This document shows positions 1 to 8,908 of a stretch of DNA of 64,000 bases, one piece after another. Within the stretch, counting starts at the first letter, position 1. The number at the start of each line of letters is the position of its first letter. The stretch is from Bacteroidia bacterium. Lineage in GTDB: Bacteria > Bacteroidota > Bacteroidia > B-17B0 > Aurantibacillaceae. The DNA lies in the NCBI GenBank assembly GCA_016787785.1, contig JAEUTO010000006.1, positions 124,001 to 188,000 on the forward strand. Direction: 5' to 3'. The translations under genes and the position numbers were made by a program. The notes beneath the pieces were generated by a model that was given only the letters and a program-made list of their open reading frames with translations, was not told the origin of the DNA and did not search any database.

Positions 1-3000
1 ACCTAAAAGATACTTTACAGAAATTTATTGATGTTGTTAACGAAACCGCTTATTTGTGCGGACACAATATTGAGTTTGATATTAACATTATTGGCGCCGA
101 ATTATTACGTTGTGGTTTGCCAAATGTGCTTGAAAACAAGGCGTTTATTGATACCAAGAATGATCAAACAACAGAATATTGTGCTTTGCCGGGTGGAAGG
201 GGTGGCAAATTTAAATGGCCAACATTAACGGAGCTCTACCAGAAACTATTTAATAGCGGTTTTGACGAAGCACACAACGCAGCGTTTGATGTGGCTGCCA
301 CAACAAAAGTATTTTTCGAGATCATAAAAAGAGGTATTACAAAAGTGCGTGAGATCTCAGCAGATATGTTGCCGGCTATTAATTATGTAACGCCTGATTT
401 TACTGAGTTAACAAAACACGAGCAATACTGGAAAGATCGCAAAGCCAAAGAAGCAAAAGAAAAAGAAGATGCGGCCAAGATTGCAACGGTTGAAACTGTC
501 ATTACAGAGGTTGATGCCAATCTTAAATTCAGCCATCTTCATAATCACACGCAATTTTCGGTATTGCAATCAACCAGCGATGTTGCAGCGCTTGTAGCTA
601 AGGCATTGGAATTTAAAAGCCCCGGTGTTGCCTTAACAGATCACGGCAATATGTACGGCGCATTTTTATTCTGGAAAGAAATTGATAGCCAGAATAAAAA
701 AATAAAAGAACATAATGCGGCGCTCGAAAAAGGAGAGATCACAGGCGAGAAGAAAACAGAATTAAAGTGCATTATTGGCTGCGAAGTAAATATTTGTGCT
801 GATCATAAAGACAAGACCAAAAAAGATAACGGTTTTACGCAGGTATTAATTGCAAAGAATCGTAAAGGCTACGAAAACCTTTGTCGTATCAGCTCATTGG
901 GTTTAATTGATGGCGCCTATTATGTGCCGCGTATAGACAAAGATATTCTTGTAAAGTATAAAGAAGGATTGATAGCAACTACAGGGTCTTTAAATTCTGA
1001 AGTGCCTTACAGCATTATTAACTTAGGCGAACAACAAGGGGAAAATGCATTTTTATGGTACCTCGAACAATTTGGAGAAGATTTTTATGTTGAGTTGAAT
1101 CGTCAGCATAAAAATCAGGATGAGGATTTTGCTAACGGACAGTTATTAGCATTAGCAAAAAAACATAACGTTCCTTATTTTGCCGCAAATAGTAATTATT
1201 ACATAGATAGAAAAGGTTCTAAATCGCATGATATTTTATTATGTGTAAAAGATAACGAGAAGCTGGAAACCCCTAAAGGTAAAGGCCGTGGATTTAGGTA
1301 TGGTATGCCTAACGACGAATTTTATTTTAAATCGCCGGCCGAAATGGCCGCTCTTTTTAAAGATCTTCCTGAGGCGCTCACCAACACCAATTTAATTGTA
1401 GATAAGATCGAGCAGTTTAAACTGGGTCGCGACGTATTGCTACCGAAGTTTGAAATTGCTGAAGATTTTATTGCAAATAATACACAGGCTATTAACGAAT
1501 CACTTGCGCGAATAATAGCCATTAAAGAAAAAGATTGGGCTGCAAAAAATTATAGTGCAGAGCAAATTGAACATGAAAAAGCAGAGGTAAGAATTATTGC
1601 CGAACAGTTTGTTTACATGACAGAGCTTACTTATGAAGGCGCTGCAAAACGTTACCCTGATCTTACGCCTGCAATTAAAGAACGTATTGATTTTGAATTA
1701 GCGACTATTGAGAGAATGGGTTACCCCGGTTACTTTTTAATTGTTGCCGATTTTATTCGTGAGGCAAGAAGGCTCGGTGTTTCGGTTGGCCCGGGTCGTG
1801 GATCTGCTGCGGGCTCTGCCATTGCTTATTGTTTAGGCATTACAAATGTTGATCCTATTAAGTTCGATCTCCTCTTTGAGCGTTTCTTAAATCCCGATCG
1901 TATCAGCATGCCCGATATTGATATTGATTTTGATGATGAAGGTCGTGGTGCTGTGATTGATTATGTAATTAAAAAATATGGCGCTGATCAGGTAGCACAA
2001 ATTATAACTTATGGTACAATGGGCGGTAAATCCGCGATCAAAGATACAGCAAGGGTTTTAGACCTTCCATTAGATAACGCCAACCGCTTAACAAAATTAT
2101 TTCCTGATAGTCTGGATGCTAAATTAAAAGCCTTATTAAAACCGGGAGGCATTGATCTGAAATATCTTGGTAAGATAGAAGGCAGGCGCGAAGTAATTGA
2201 ACAATCACACGCTTTCAGAAAATTAGCAGAAGAGAAAGGCCCTGAAGCAGATGTACTAAATCAAGCCTATGAATTAGAAGGTTGTTTGCGTAACACCGGC
2301 ATTCATGCCTGTGGTGTAATTATTACACCTGGCGAAATGATGAAGTATGTGCCGGTAACAAAAGGTAAAGACAGCGATATGCTGGTTACCCAATTTGATA
2401 ACTCCGTTGCAGAGAGCGCGGGATTATTAAAAATGGACTTCCTTGGTTTGCGCACGCTTACCATTATTAAAGATGCAGTAGCGCTTGTAAAATTAAATCA
2501 CGGCATTGATCTTGATATAGACGCAATTTCGTTGGAAGATGAGAAGACCTACGAACTCTTTCAACGCGGTGAAACGAATGGTATTTTTCAATATGAAAGT
2601 GCCGGAATGCAAAAGTCATTGAAAGAATTAAAACCCGATAGCTTTACCGATCTTATTGCCATGAACGCCTTGTATCGTCCGGGACCAATTGCTTACATTC
2701 CAAATTATATTGCACGTAAACATGGGCGCGAAAAGATCACTTACGATCTTGAAGGGATGGATGAATTCCTTCAGGAAACCTATGGTATTACTGTTTATCA
2801 GGAACAGGTAATGCGTTTAAGTCAGAAGCTTGCCAATTTTACAAAAGGTGACGCCGACGTATTGCGTAAAGCAATGGGGAAGAAGGATAAAAAGACCCTT
2901 GATAAATTAAAACCATTATTTATTGAGAATGCAACCAAGAACGGACACGATGCAAAAGTATTAGAAAAGGTTTGGAAAGATTGGGAAGCCTTTGCATCCT

Positions 3001-4241
3001 ACGCATTCAATAAATCACACTCTACTTGTTATGCTTATGTGGCCTTTCAAACAGCTTATTTAAAAGCGCATTACCCAAGCGAATACATGGCTTCCACATT
3101 AAATCATGCAGGAAGTATAGAGTCAATCGCCTTCTTTATGGAAGAATGTAAACGGGCCGGATTAAAAGTTTTAGGCCCGGATGTGAACGAAGGTTTTGGA
3201 AAATTCTCGGTAATGCCAAATGGCGACATTCGCTTTGGAATGGCTAGTATTAAAGGTGTTGGCGAGAATGTTGTAAACGCAATTGTAGAAGATAGAAATG
3301 CTAACGGACCTTATAAAAATGTGTTTGATCTTGCAGCAAGATTAGATAGCAAAGCAGTTAACAAAAAAAGCATAGAAGGTTTAGCTTTATCTGGTGCCTT
3401 TGATAGTTTCGAGAATGTGACACGCTCTATGTTCTTTGTGCTTGACCAGGATGGAAATACCTTGACAGATAAAATGATCCGTTATGGCAACCAAAAAAAT
3501 TTAGGGAACGATACCTCTCAGGCAAGTTTATTTGGCGGCGAAGATGAGGTAGAAGTGAGCGAACCACAGTTGCCAAAAGTTGAGCCGTGGAATGCGCTGG
3601 AGCAGTTGAGTAGGGAAAAAGAAGTAGTAGGATTTTTTATCAGCGGCCATCCTTTAGATCCATATAAATTAATTATCGAACACAAATGCAATGCGAATTG
3701 CGCGCAATTAAAAGCAGGCTTAGAGCCATTTAAAAATCGCGAAGTTGTTTTTGGTGGTATTATTACAGGCTTTGAAAACCGCACCAGCAAAACAGGCAAC
3801 GCCTTTGGCAAATTAATTGTTGAAGATTATTTCGGTTCAACGGAGCTTATGTTGTTCGGAAAAGATTTTGTAGAGTATAACAAATACATGGTGCAGGGTT
3901 TGTTTGTTTTTGTGAAAGCGAAAGTGCAGGAACGTTATAACCAACCCGGTAGTTTAGAAATTAAGATCAACAAAATTGAATTGTTGGATGATGTAAAAAC
4001 AAATGCTTTTAATTTGATCCGCATGAAGGTAAAGTTGGCAGCAGTGAACGACAATCTTATAAATAAACTGGAGCAATTAATGAGCAATAATGCAGGTAAA
4101 AGCTCTGTTGAATTTTATGTAGAAGACGAAGAGCAGCACCAAAACGTAAAGCTCTTTTCTAAGAAAAATAAGATCGAGATCAACGATACGTTCTTACTGG
4201 AAATGGATAAACTGGTGGAAATTAATTACGAACTCAGCTAA
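1..4241 (+). CDS. dnaE: DNA polymerase III subunit alpha with fused N-terminal exonuclease domain (5' end outside window)
   Basis: This is the replicative DNA polymerase catalytic subunit. The reading frame (codons from base 3) is open back to the window edge, so the true start lies upstream and about 1413 residues are visible. In order it shows the rear part of a DnaQ-like 3'-5' exonuclease (CGHNIEFD near base 57, HNAAFD near 271), a PHP domain (HLHNHTQFS near 535, LTDHGNMYG near 633), the C-family polymerase core (GPGRGSAAGS near 1790; PDIDIDFDD at about 1911-1937 with the catalytic aspartates) and a C-terminal OB-fold region (about 3740-3880). A fused exonuclease means proofreading is carried in the same chain. 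One later PHP motif looks degraded (see findings). The internal TTG at 54 is not the start, because conserved exonuclease sequence lies before it. The gene is followed by an intergenic palindrome. Confidence 0.97.
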   Translation, partial: LKDTLQKFIDVVNETAYLCGHNIEFDINIIGAELLRCGLPNVLENKAFIDTKNDQTTEYCALPGGRGGKFKWPTLTELYQKLFNSGFDEAHNAAFDVAATTKVFFEIIKRGITKVREISADMLPAINYVTPDFTELTKHEQYWKDRKAKEAKEKEDAAKIATVETVITEVDANLKFSHLHNHTQFSVLQSTSDVAALVAKALEFKSPGVALTDHGNMYGAFLFWKEIDSQNKKIKEHNAALEKGEITGEKKTELKCIIGCEVNICADHKDKTKKDNGFTQVLIAKNRKGYENLCRISSLGLIDGAYYVPRIDKDILVKYKEGLIATTGSLNSEVPYSIINLGEQQGENAFLWYLEQFGEDFYVELNRQHKNQDEDFANGQLLALAKKHNVPYFAANSNYYIDRKGSKSHDILLCVKDNEKLETPKGKGRGFRYGMPNDEFYFKSPAEMAALFKDLPEALTNTNLIVDKIEQFKLGRDVLLPKFEIAEDFIANNTQAINESLARIIAIKEKDWAAKNYSAEQIEHEKAEVRIIAEQFVYMTELTYEGAAKRYPDLTPAIKERIDFELATIERMGYPGYFLIVADFIREARRLGVSVGPGRGSAAGSAIAYCLGITNVDPIKFDLLFERFLNPDRISMPDIDIDFDDEGRGAVIDYVIKKYGADQVAQIITYGTMGGKSAIKDTARVLDLPLDNANRLTKLFPDSLDAKLKALLKPGGIDLKYLGKIEGRREVIEQSHAFRKLAEEKGPEADVLNQAYELEGCLRNTGIHACGVIITPGEMMKYVPVTKGKDSDMLVTQFDNSVAESAGLLKMDFLGLRTLTIIKDAVALVKLNHGIDLDIDAISLEDEKTYELFQRGETNGIFQYESAGMQKSLKELKPDSFTDLIAMNALYRPGPIAYIPNYIARKHGREKITYDLEGMDEFLQETYGITVYQEQVMRLSQKLANFTKGDADVLRKAMGKKDKKTLDKLKPLFIENATKNGHDAKVLEKVWKDWEAFASYAFNKSHSTCYAYVAFQTAYLKAHYPSEYMASTLNHAGSIESIAFFMEECKRAGLKVLGPDVNEGFGKFSVMPNGDIRFGMASIKGVGENVVNAIVEDRNANGPYKNVFDLAARLDSKAVNKKSIEGLALSGAFDSFENVTRSMFFVLDQDGNTLTDKMIRYGNQKNLGNDTSQASLFGGEDEVEVSEPQLPKVEPWNALEQLSREKEVVGFFISGHPLDPYKLIIEHKCNANCAQLKAGLEPFKNREVVFGGIITGFENRTSKTGNAFGKLIVEDYFGSTELMLFGKDFVEYNKYMVQGLFVFVKAKVQERYNQPGSLEIKINKIELLDDVKTNAFNLIRMKVKLAAVNDNLINKLEQLMSNNAGKSSVEFYVEDEEQHQNVKLFSKKNKIEINDTFLLEMDKLVEINYELS

Positions 4242-4244
4242 CGT

Positions 4245-4337
4245 GATGGAACACGGATTGTAATGATCTGACGGATATTCACTGATCTTTTATTTTATCC
4301 GTGTAAACCCGTTAAATCAGTTTTATCAGTGTTCCAT
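4245..4337. repeat. Intergenic imperfect palindrome A (ACACGGAT-type word)
   Basis: The left arm begins ATGGAACACGGAT (from 4246) and the right arm ends ATCAGTGTTCCAT (4325-4337). Aligned without gaps as reverse complements, the arms match at most positions over about 33 bases. Each arm repeats a short word (ACACGGAT, GACGGAT, CACTGAT) about every 10-16 bases. It starts four bases after the dnaE stop and ends before the next promoter. There is no clean run of T after a GC stem, so it does not look like an ordinary intrinsic terminator. Confidence 0.75.
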
Positions 4338-4374
4338 TGCCTGTTTTATTTTACAATTTATTATAACTCAACCC

Positions 4375-4405
4375 TTTATTATCTCTCAAAAATAGCCTAT
4401 CTTTG
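4375..4405 (+). promoter_or_regulatory. Bacteroidota-type promoter for the ABC-F gene
   Basis: TTTA at 4375-4378, 19 bases, then TATCTTTG at 4398-4405, which fits the -33/-7 pattern TTTG-N19-TAnnTTTG. Transcription would start near 4411, leaving a leader of about 17 bases before the ATG at 4428. Confidence 0.65.
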
Positions 4406-4427
4406 CGGCTTACTAATTTTTTGAATA

Positions 4428-6362
4428 ATGATTTCGGTTAATGGCGTTACAGTAAGTTTTGGAGGGTTCAATCTTTTTGATAATATTTCCTTTTTAATAA
4501 ATCCAAAAGATAGAATTGGTTTGGCCGGTAAAAATGGAGCGGGTAAAAGTACCTTGCTTAAAATTTTATCCGGGCAACAAAATCCAACAAAGGGCGAGAT
4601 CTCTATGCCTAAATCATGTACCATTGGTTATTTGCCACAAGATATGATCCATCAACACGGGCGTACTGTTTTTGAAGAAACAGAAACGGCTTACATGGAA
4701 ATTCAAAAATTAGAGCTACGTATTAACGAAATAAATCATCTTTTAGAAACACGCACTGATTACGAAAGCGATTCTTACGCGAAATTGATCGAAGAACAAA
4801 CCGACGTTTACACACGTTTGGATATGTTGGGAGCGGGGAACCGTAACGAAGAGATAGAGAAGATATTAAAAGGTTTAGGTTTTGAAAGAAAGGATTTTGA
4901 GCGCCAAACAGCTGAGTTTAGCGGCGGTTGGAGAATGCGTATTGAATTAGCAAAATTATTATTACAACGCCCTGATATTTTATTGTTAGATGAGCCTACC
5001 AATCACTTAGATATTGAAGCTATTATGTGGTTGGAAGAATTTATGGAAACTTTTCCGGGAGCGGTAATGCTTATTAGTCACGATAAAACATTTTTAGATA
5101 GCGTTACTAACCGTACGATCGAGATCTCCAACCAAAAAATTTACGATTACAAAACAAATTACTCACGTTATTTAGTTCTACGTAAAGAACGTAAAGAGCA
5201 ACAAGAGAATGCTGCAAAAAATCAGCAAAAGATCATCAATCAAACAGAAGTGTTGATTGATAAATACCGTGCTAAAGCAAGTAAGGCAGCCTTTGCGCAA
5301 TCGTTGATCAAGAAGTTAGATCGTATGGAAATTGTTGAGGTAGACGATGACGATAACATGAGTATGAACTTTCGTTTTCCGGCTCCGGCGCACAGTGGTA
5401 AAATTGTGTTAACGGTTGAAAATGCAGGAAAAAGTTACGGCCCAAAACATATTTTTTCGGGTGCAGAATTTATTATTACAAAAGGCGAGAAGATTGGTTT
5501 GGTTGGGCGAAACGGCGAAGGTAAATCTACCATGATGAAAATGATCGCCAAGAAAGTGGAGCATGATGGCACTGTGCAATTAGGTCATAGTGTAATGATG
5601 GGTTACTTTGAACAAGATCAGGAAGAAAAATTAGATCCAAAGAAAACTGTTTTTGAAACTATTGATGAAGCGGCTGTTGGAGAGGTGCGTAAACAGGTGC
5701 GTGGATTGCTAGGCTCGTTCTTATTTAGAGGAGAAGATATTGATAAAAAAGTACAGGTATTAAGTGGAGGAGAACGCGGACGTTTGGCTTTGTGTAAATT
5801 GTTATTAGAGCCATACAATTTATTATTAATGGATGAGCCAACGAATCACTTGGATATTCGTTCGAAAGATATTTTAAAACGCGCTTTAATTGATTATGAA
5901 GGTACCGTTGTAATGGTAAGTCACGACAGGGATTTCATGAAAGGTATTTGCGACCGTTTATTTGAATTCCGCGATGGAAAAGTAAAAGAGTACTTGTGTG
6001 ATATTGAAGAGTTCATGCAAATTCGTAAGGTTGAGCGATTGAATCAGTTGGATCTTGATAAAACAGGAAGAGCAGAAGTTAAGGAAGAGAAAAAGGACAA
6101 GGCTCAAGGGACAGCAGCAGCCAAAACTGTTGATCCGAACGAAGCAGAGCAAAAACAAATTCGCAGCCAGATAAAAAAGGTGGAAGAAAATATTGCTAAT
6201 TTAGAAGTAAAGATAAAAGAATGCGATACTAAATTAAGCGACGCTTCTCAATATGATAAATTAGTGAACGATAAAACTTTCTTTGAAAATTACAACCAGT
6301 TAAAAAGTAATTTAGAGAAGGAAATGGAGAAGTGGGAAGAGTTGAGCGGTAAGTTGGCCTAG
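4428..6362 (+). CDS. ABC-F family ATPase
   Basis: This is a 644-residue soluble protein with two ATP-binding cassettes and no membrane segments, as in ABC-F proteins that act on the ribosome. The first cassette has Walker A GKNGAGKST at about residues 34-42 and the signature FSGGWRMRIELAKLL followed by LLDEPTNHLD. The second has GRNGEGKST at about 360 and LSGGERGRLALCKLL followed by LLMDEPTNHLD. Between them is the charged interdomain linker, with the RAKASKAAFAQS segment typical of ABC-F. The last 100 or so residues are lysine and glutamate rich and look like a coiled coil. It is most like the Uup/YdiF-type housekeeping members; an antibiotic-resistance role cannot be inferred. It has its own promoter, and pssA follows after 52 bases. 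Confidence 0.93.
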   Translation: MISVNGVTVSFGGFNLFDNISFLINPKDRIGLAGKNGAGKSTLLKILSGQQNPTKGEISMPKSCTIGYLPQDMIHQHGRTVFEETETAYMEIQKLELRINEINHLLETRTDYESDSYAKLIEEQTDVYTRLDMLGAGNRNEEIEKILKGLGFERKDFERQTAEFSGGWRMRIELAKLLLQRPDILLLDEPTNHLDIEAIMWLEEFMETFPGAVMLISHDKTFLDSVTNRTIEISNQKIYDYKTNYSRYLVLRKERKEQQENAAKNQQKIINQTEVLIDKYRAKASKAAFAQSLIKKLDRMEIVEVDDDDNMSMNFRFPAPAHSGKIVLTVENAGKSYGPKHIFSGAEFIITKGEKIGLVGRNGEGKSTMMKMIAKKVEHDGTVQLGHSVMMGYFEQDQEEKLDPKKTVFETIDEAAVGEVRKQVRGLLGSFLFRGEDIDKKVQVLSGGERGRLALCKLLLEPYNLLLMDEPTNHLDIRSKDILKRALIDYEGTVVMVSHDRDFMKGICDRLFEFRDGKVKEYLCDIEEFMQIRKVERLNQLDLDKTGRAEVKEEKKDKAQGTAAAKTVDPNEAEQKQIRSQIKKVEENIANLEVKIKECDTKLSDASQYDKLVNDKTFFENYNQLKSNLEKEMEKWEELSGKLA

Positions 6363-6376
6363 AATTTATTTCTAAA

Positions 6377-6412
6377 ACCTGAAACTCGAAACAAGAACCC
6401 CGAAACAAGAAA
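6377..6412. repeat. Iterated-word tract (CGAAACAAGAA) between ABC-F and pssA
   Basis: The tract reads as consecutive variants of one word: CTGAAACT, CGAAACAAGAA, CC, CGAAACAAGAA, AC. The 11-base unit CGAAACAAGAA occurs twice exactly, at about 6387-6397 and 6401-6411. No opposing arm is present, so it looks like half of the palindromic elements found elsewhere in this window. Confidence 0.55.
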
Positions 6413-6414
6413 CG

Positions 6415-7230
6415 TTGAGTATCAAAAAACATATCCCCAATGCCATTACCTGCGGTAACTTATTGTGCGGATGTTTCGGTATTTTGTTTACCAGTAGTTA
6501 CAGTTTAGATGTTGCATTCTATCTATTAGTAATAGCTGCTGTTCTGGATTTTTTCGATGGTTTCACAGCTCGCTTATTGAAGGTAAGTTCTCCAATTGGA
6601 AAAGACCTAGATAGTTTAGCGGATATGGTAACATTTGGTTTGTTACCAGGATTTATTATGTATAAAATGATAGCTCTGTCTATTTTAAATTTTAATATAG
6701 ATTTGGCAATTGACATATTTTCACTTTTTCGAATAGGGGAACCGGCTTTGGATGAACTATCGAAAATTAATATAACAACCATGCCAATTTTATTTATGGC
6801 ATTTATTGCTTTCATTATTCCTGTGTTTTCTGCTGTCCGTTTGGCGAAATTTAATAACGACCCTCGTCAATCCGATTCCTTCATTGGGTTACCGACTCCT
6901 GCAAACGGATTATTGATAGCGTCGTTAGGCTTTGTTTTAATCCGTCAACTTCATGGATATACCAGTGCTCCTGTCAACTCAATAATTTTTAACCCTTATT
7001 TTCTTACTGTTTTGTCGTGTGTTTTGAGTTTTTTACTTATTTCAGAGCTTCCCTTGATTGCTCTAAAATTCAAAAACTTTGGCTGGGCCGATAACAAGAT
7101 GCGTTTTATACTAATTGGTTTAGCTGTTCTTCTTCTTGCTGTCTTTCAGTTTGTGGGCATTCCGCTGGTTATTATTCTTTATATTTTGTTAAGTATTGTG
7201 GATAACATATTTTTCAAAAAGAAAGTTTAA
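6415..7230 (+). CDS. pssA: CDP-diacylglycerol--serine O-phosphatidyltransferase
   Basis: This inner-membrane enzyme makes phosphatidylserine from CDP-diacylglycerol and serine, the first committed step to phosphatidylethanolamine. The CDP-alcohol phosphatidyltransferase motif is complete: D48-G49-x2-A52-R53-x8-G62-x3-D66-x3-D70. The 271-residue protein has several hydrophobic segments, and its start (IPNAITCGNLLCGCFGI) is typical of the bacterial PssA family. The start codon is TTG at 6415; no ATG lies nearby in frame and the family homology begins within a few residues of this codon. No promoter of the usual type was seen in the short gap after the ABC-F gene, so read-through from that gene is likely. 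Confidence 0.93.
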   Translation: MSIKKHIPNAITCGNLLCGCFGILFTSSYSLDVAFYLLVIAAVLDFFDGFTARLLKVSSPIGKDLDSLADMVTFGLLPGFIMYKMIALSILNFNIDLAIDIFSLFRIGEPALDELSKINITTMPILFMAFIAFIIPVFSAVRLAKFNNDPRQSDSFIGLPTPANGLLIASLGFVLIRQLHGYTSAPVNSIIFNPYFLTVLSCVLSFLLISELPLIALKFKNFGWADNKMRFILIGLAVLLLAVFQFVGIPLVIILYILLSIVDNIFFKKKV

Positions 7231-7233
7231 TCC

Positions 7234-7241
7234 TACTTTTG
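7234..7241 (+). promoter_or_regulatory. -7 box of purS promoter
   Basis: TACTTTTG matches TAnnTTTG exactly. The matching upstream position, 19 bases earlier, has TTTT (7211-7214) inside the end of pssA. Transcription would start near 7247, about 17 bases before the purS ATG. Confidence 0.55.
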
Positions 7242-7263
7242 TTAACCTAAATTCATACACAAA

Positions 7264-7521
7264 ATGGCAAAATTTATTGCAGATATTGATGTAATGCCGC
7301 TTCGCGCATTGCTAGACCCACAAGGCAAAGCCGTTACAGGCTCAATGAAGAACCTTAACCTGGGCGAGATAGAGAACGTTCGTATTGGTAAACACATAAC
7401 TTTAGAAATAAGCGCTGCAGACGAAAATGCCGCAAAAGCTAAGGTAGATGAGGCTTGCAAAAAGCTGCTTTGTAACCAAATTATGGAGTTTTATGAATTT
7501 AAGCTAACTTCTGCTAAATAG
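7264..7521 (+). CDS. purS: Phosphoribosylformylglycinamidine synthase subunit PurS
   Basis: PurS is the small third subunit of the FGAM synthase complex (PurL, PurQ, PurS) in purine biosynthesis. The 85-residue length is right for the family, and the N-terminal segment DVMPLRALLDPQGKAV is the PurS strand-helix signature. The rest, with the A-rich helix AADENAAKAKVDEACKKLL, fits the ferredoxin-like fold. No purL or purQ lies in the window, so the subunit is encoded apart from its partners here. It has its own promoter overlapping the end of pssA. Confidence 0.92.
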   Translation: MAKFIADIDVMPLRALLDPQGKAVTGSMKNLNLGEIENVRIGKHITLEISAADENAAKAKVDEACKKLLCNQIMEFYEFKLTSAK

Positions 7522-7552
7522 TTTGTTTATTCTAAGCATTCACTTATATTTG
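7522..7552 (+). promoter_or_regulatory. metK promoter (full consensus)
   Basis: TTTG at 7522-7525, exactly 19 bases, then TATATTTG at 7545-7552. This is a perfect match to TTTG-N19-TAnnTTTG and the best promoter in the window. Transcription would start near 7558, giving a leader of about 45 bases. The leader is AT-rich, repeats a TTAAATC-like word, and has no obvious riboswitch-sized structure. Confidence 0.75.
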
Positions 7553-7602
7553 AAACTCAAATTAAAATTTTAAAATCATAATTCTTAAATCTTAGATCCA
7601 AC

Positions 7603-8856
7603 ATGGGATATTTATTTACATCAGAGTCAGTGTCAGAAGGACACCCGGATAAAGTAGCCGATCAAATTTCGGATGCATTAATTGATAATTTTTTAGCGTT
7701 TGATCCAAACAGTAAAGTTGCTTGTGAAACATTAGTTACAACAGGTCAGGTTATTCTTGCTGGTGAAGTAAAATCAAAAGCGTATTTAGATGTTCAGGAA
7801 ATCGCACGCGAAGTGATTCGTAAAATTGGTTACACCAAATCAGAATATATGTTCGAAGCAAACTCTTGCGGTATCTTATCTGCAATTCACGAACAATCAT
7901 CTGATATCAACCAAGGTGTTGATAAAAAGAAAAAAGAAGAACAAGGTGCTGGTGATCAAGGGATGATGTTTGGTTACGCAACTAACGAAACTGCTAACTA
8001 CATGCCTTTGGCTTTAGATCTTGCGCATGGTATTCTATTGGAACTTGCTGCGCTTCGCAGAGAGAATAAAGAAATAAAATATTTACGTCCTGATGCAAAA
8101 TCACAAGTTACGTTAGAGTACAGCGATGATAATGTACCTGTTCGTATTGATGCTATTGTAGTTTCTACACAACATGATGATTTTGACGCTGAACCAAAAA
8201 TGTTAGCCAAAATTAAAAAAGACATCGTTGATATTTTAATTCCACGAGTTAAAAAGAAATATCCAAAATACGCACACCTATTCAACAACAAAATTAATTA
8301 CCATATTAATCCAACGGGTAAATTCGTTATTGGCGGTCCGCACGGCGATACCGGTTTAACAGGCCGTAAAATTATTGTAGATACTTATGGTGGAAAAGGT
8401 GCTCACGGTGGTGGTGCTTTCTCAGGAAAAGATCCAAGTAAGGTTGACCGTTCTGCTGCATATGCTACGCGTCACATTGCAAAAAATTTAGTTGCTGCAG
8501 GTGTTTGTACTGAAGTATTGGTACAGGTGTCTTATGCAATTGGTGTTGCACAGCCAATGGGTATTTTTATTGATACTTATGGCACTGCAAAAGTAAAAAT
8601 GACCGATGGCGAAATCGCTAAGATCGTTGAAAAAGTTTTTGATATGCGTCCATACTTTATTGAGCAACGTTTTAAATTACGTACACCAATGTATAGCGAA
8701 ACTGCTGCGTATGGGCATATGGGTCGCAAGAATGAAACAGTTACTAAAACATTTAAATCGCCCGACGGAAAAACAAAAACTATGAAAGTTGAATTGTTTA
8801 CATGGGAGAAATTAGATTACGTTTCAAAAGTAAAAGCTGCATTTAAAATCAAATAA
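7603..8856 (+). CDS. metK: S-adenosylmethionine synthetase
   Basis: MetK joins methionine and ATP to give S-adenosylmethionine. The 417-residue protein has the N-terminal ATP and metal-binding motif [13 protein letters not shown], the hexapeptide region [12 protein letters not shown], and the glycine-rich P-loop-like segment [19 protein letters not shown] with the conserved aspartate and lysine. The C-terminal half carries a lysine-rich stretch just before the end ([10 protein letters not shown]). The start is set by [12 protein letters not shown] in its normal position a few residues in. The gene stands alone with its own promoter and terminator. Confidence 0.97.
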   Translation: MGYLFTSESVSEGHPDKVADQISDALIDNFLAFDPNSKVACETLVTTGQVILAGEVKSKAYLDVQEIAREVIRKIGYTKSEYMFEANSCGILSAIHEQSSDINQGVDKKKKEEQGAGDQGMMFGYATNETANYMPLALDLAHGILLELAALRRENKEIKYLRPDAKSQVTLEYSDDNVPVRIDAIVVSTQHDDFDAEPKMLAKIKKDIVDILIPRVKKKYPKYAHLFNNKINYHINPTGKFVIGGPHGDTGLTGRKIIVDTYGGKGAHGGGAFSGKDPSKVDRSAAYATRHIAKNLVAAGVCTEVLVQVSYAIGVAQPMGIFIDTYGTAKVKMTDGEIAKIVEKVFDMRPYFIEQRFKLRTPMYSETAAYGHMGRKNETVTKTFKSPDGKTKTMKVELFTWEKLDYVSKVKAAFKIK

Positions 8857-8876
8857 TAATTTGTAATTAATAATTT

Positions 8877-8907
8877 AAAAAGGCCTTCAGGAATGGAGGC
8901 CTTTTTT
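8877..8907. terminator. Bidirectional intrinsic terminator after metK
   Basis: AAAAAGGCCT (8877-8886) pairs with AGGCCTTTTT (8897-8906) around a 10-base loop, with T or A runs on both sides. It serves metK (+) and the convergent gene ending at 8909 (-). Confidence 0.85.
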
Positions 8908-8908
8908 A

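Noticed and set aside
7553-7602. SAM riboswitch before metK
   Set aside because: The predicted leader is about 45 bases, AT-rich and without paired GC segments, too little for the known SAM riboswitch classes I can recall.
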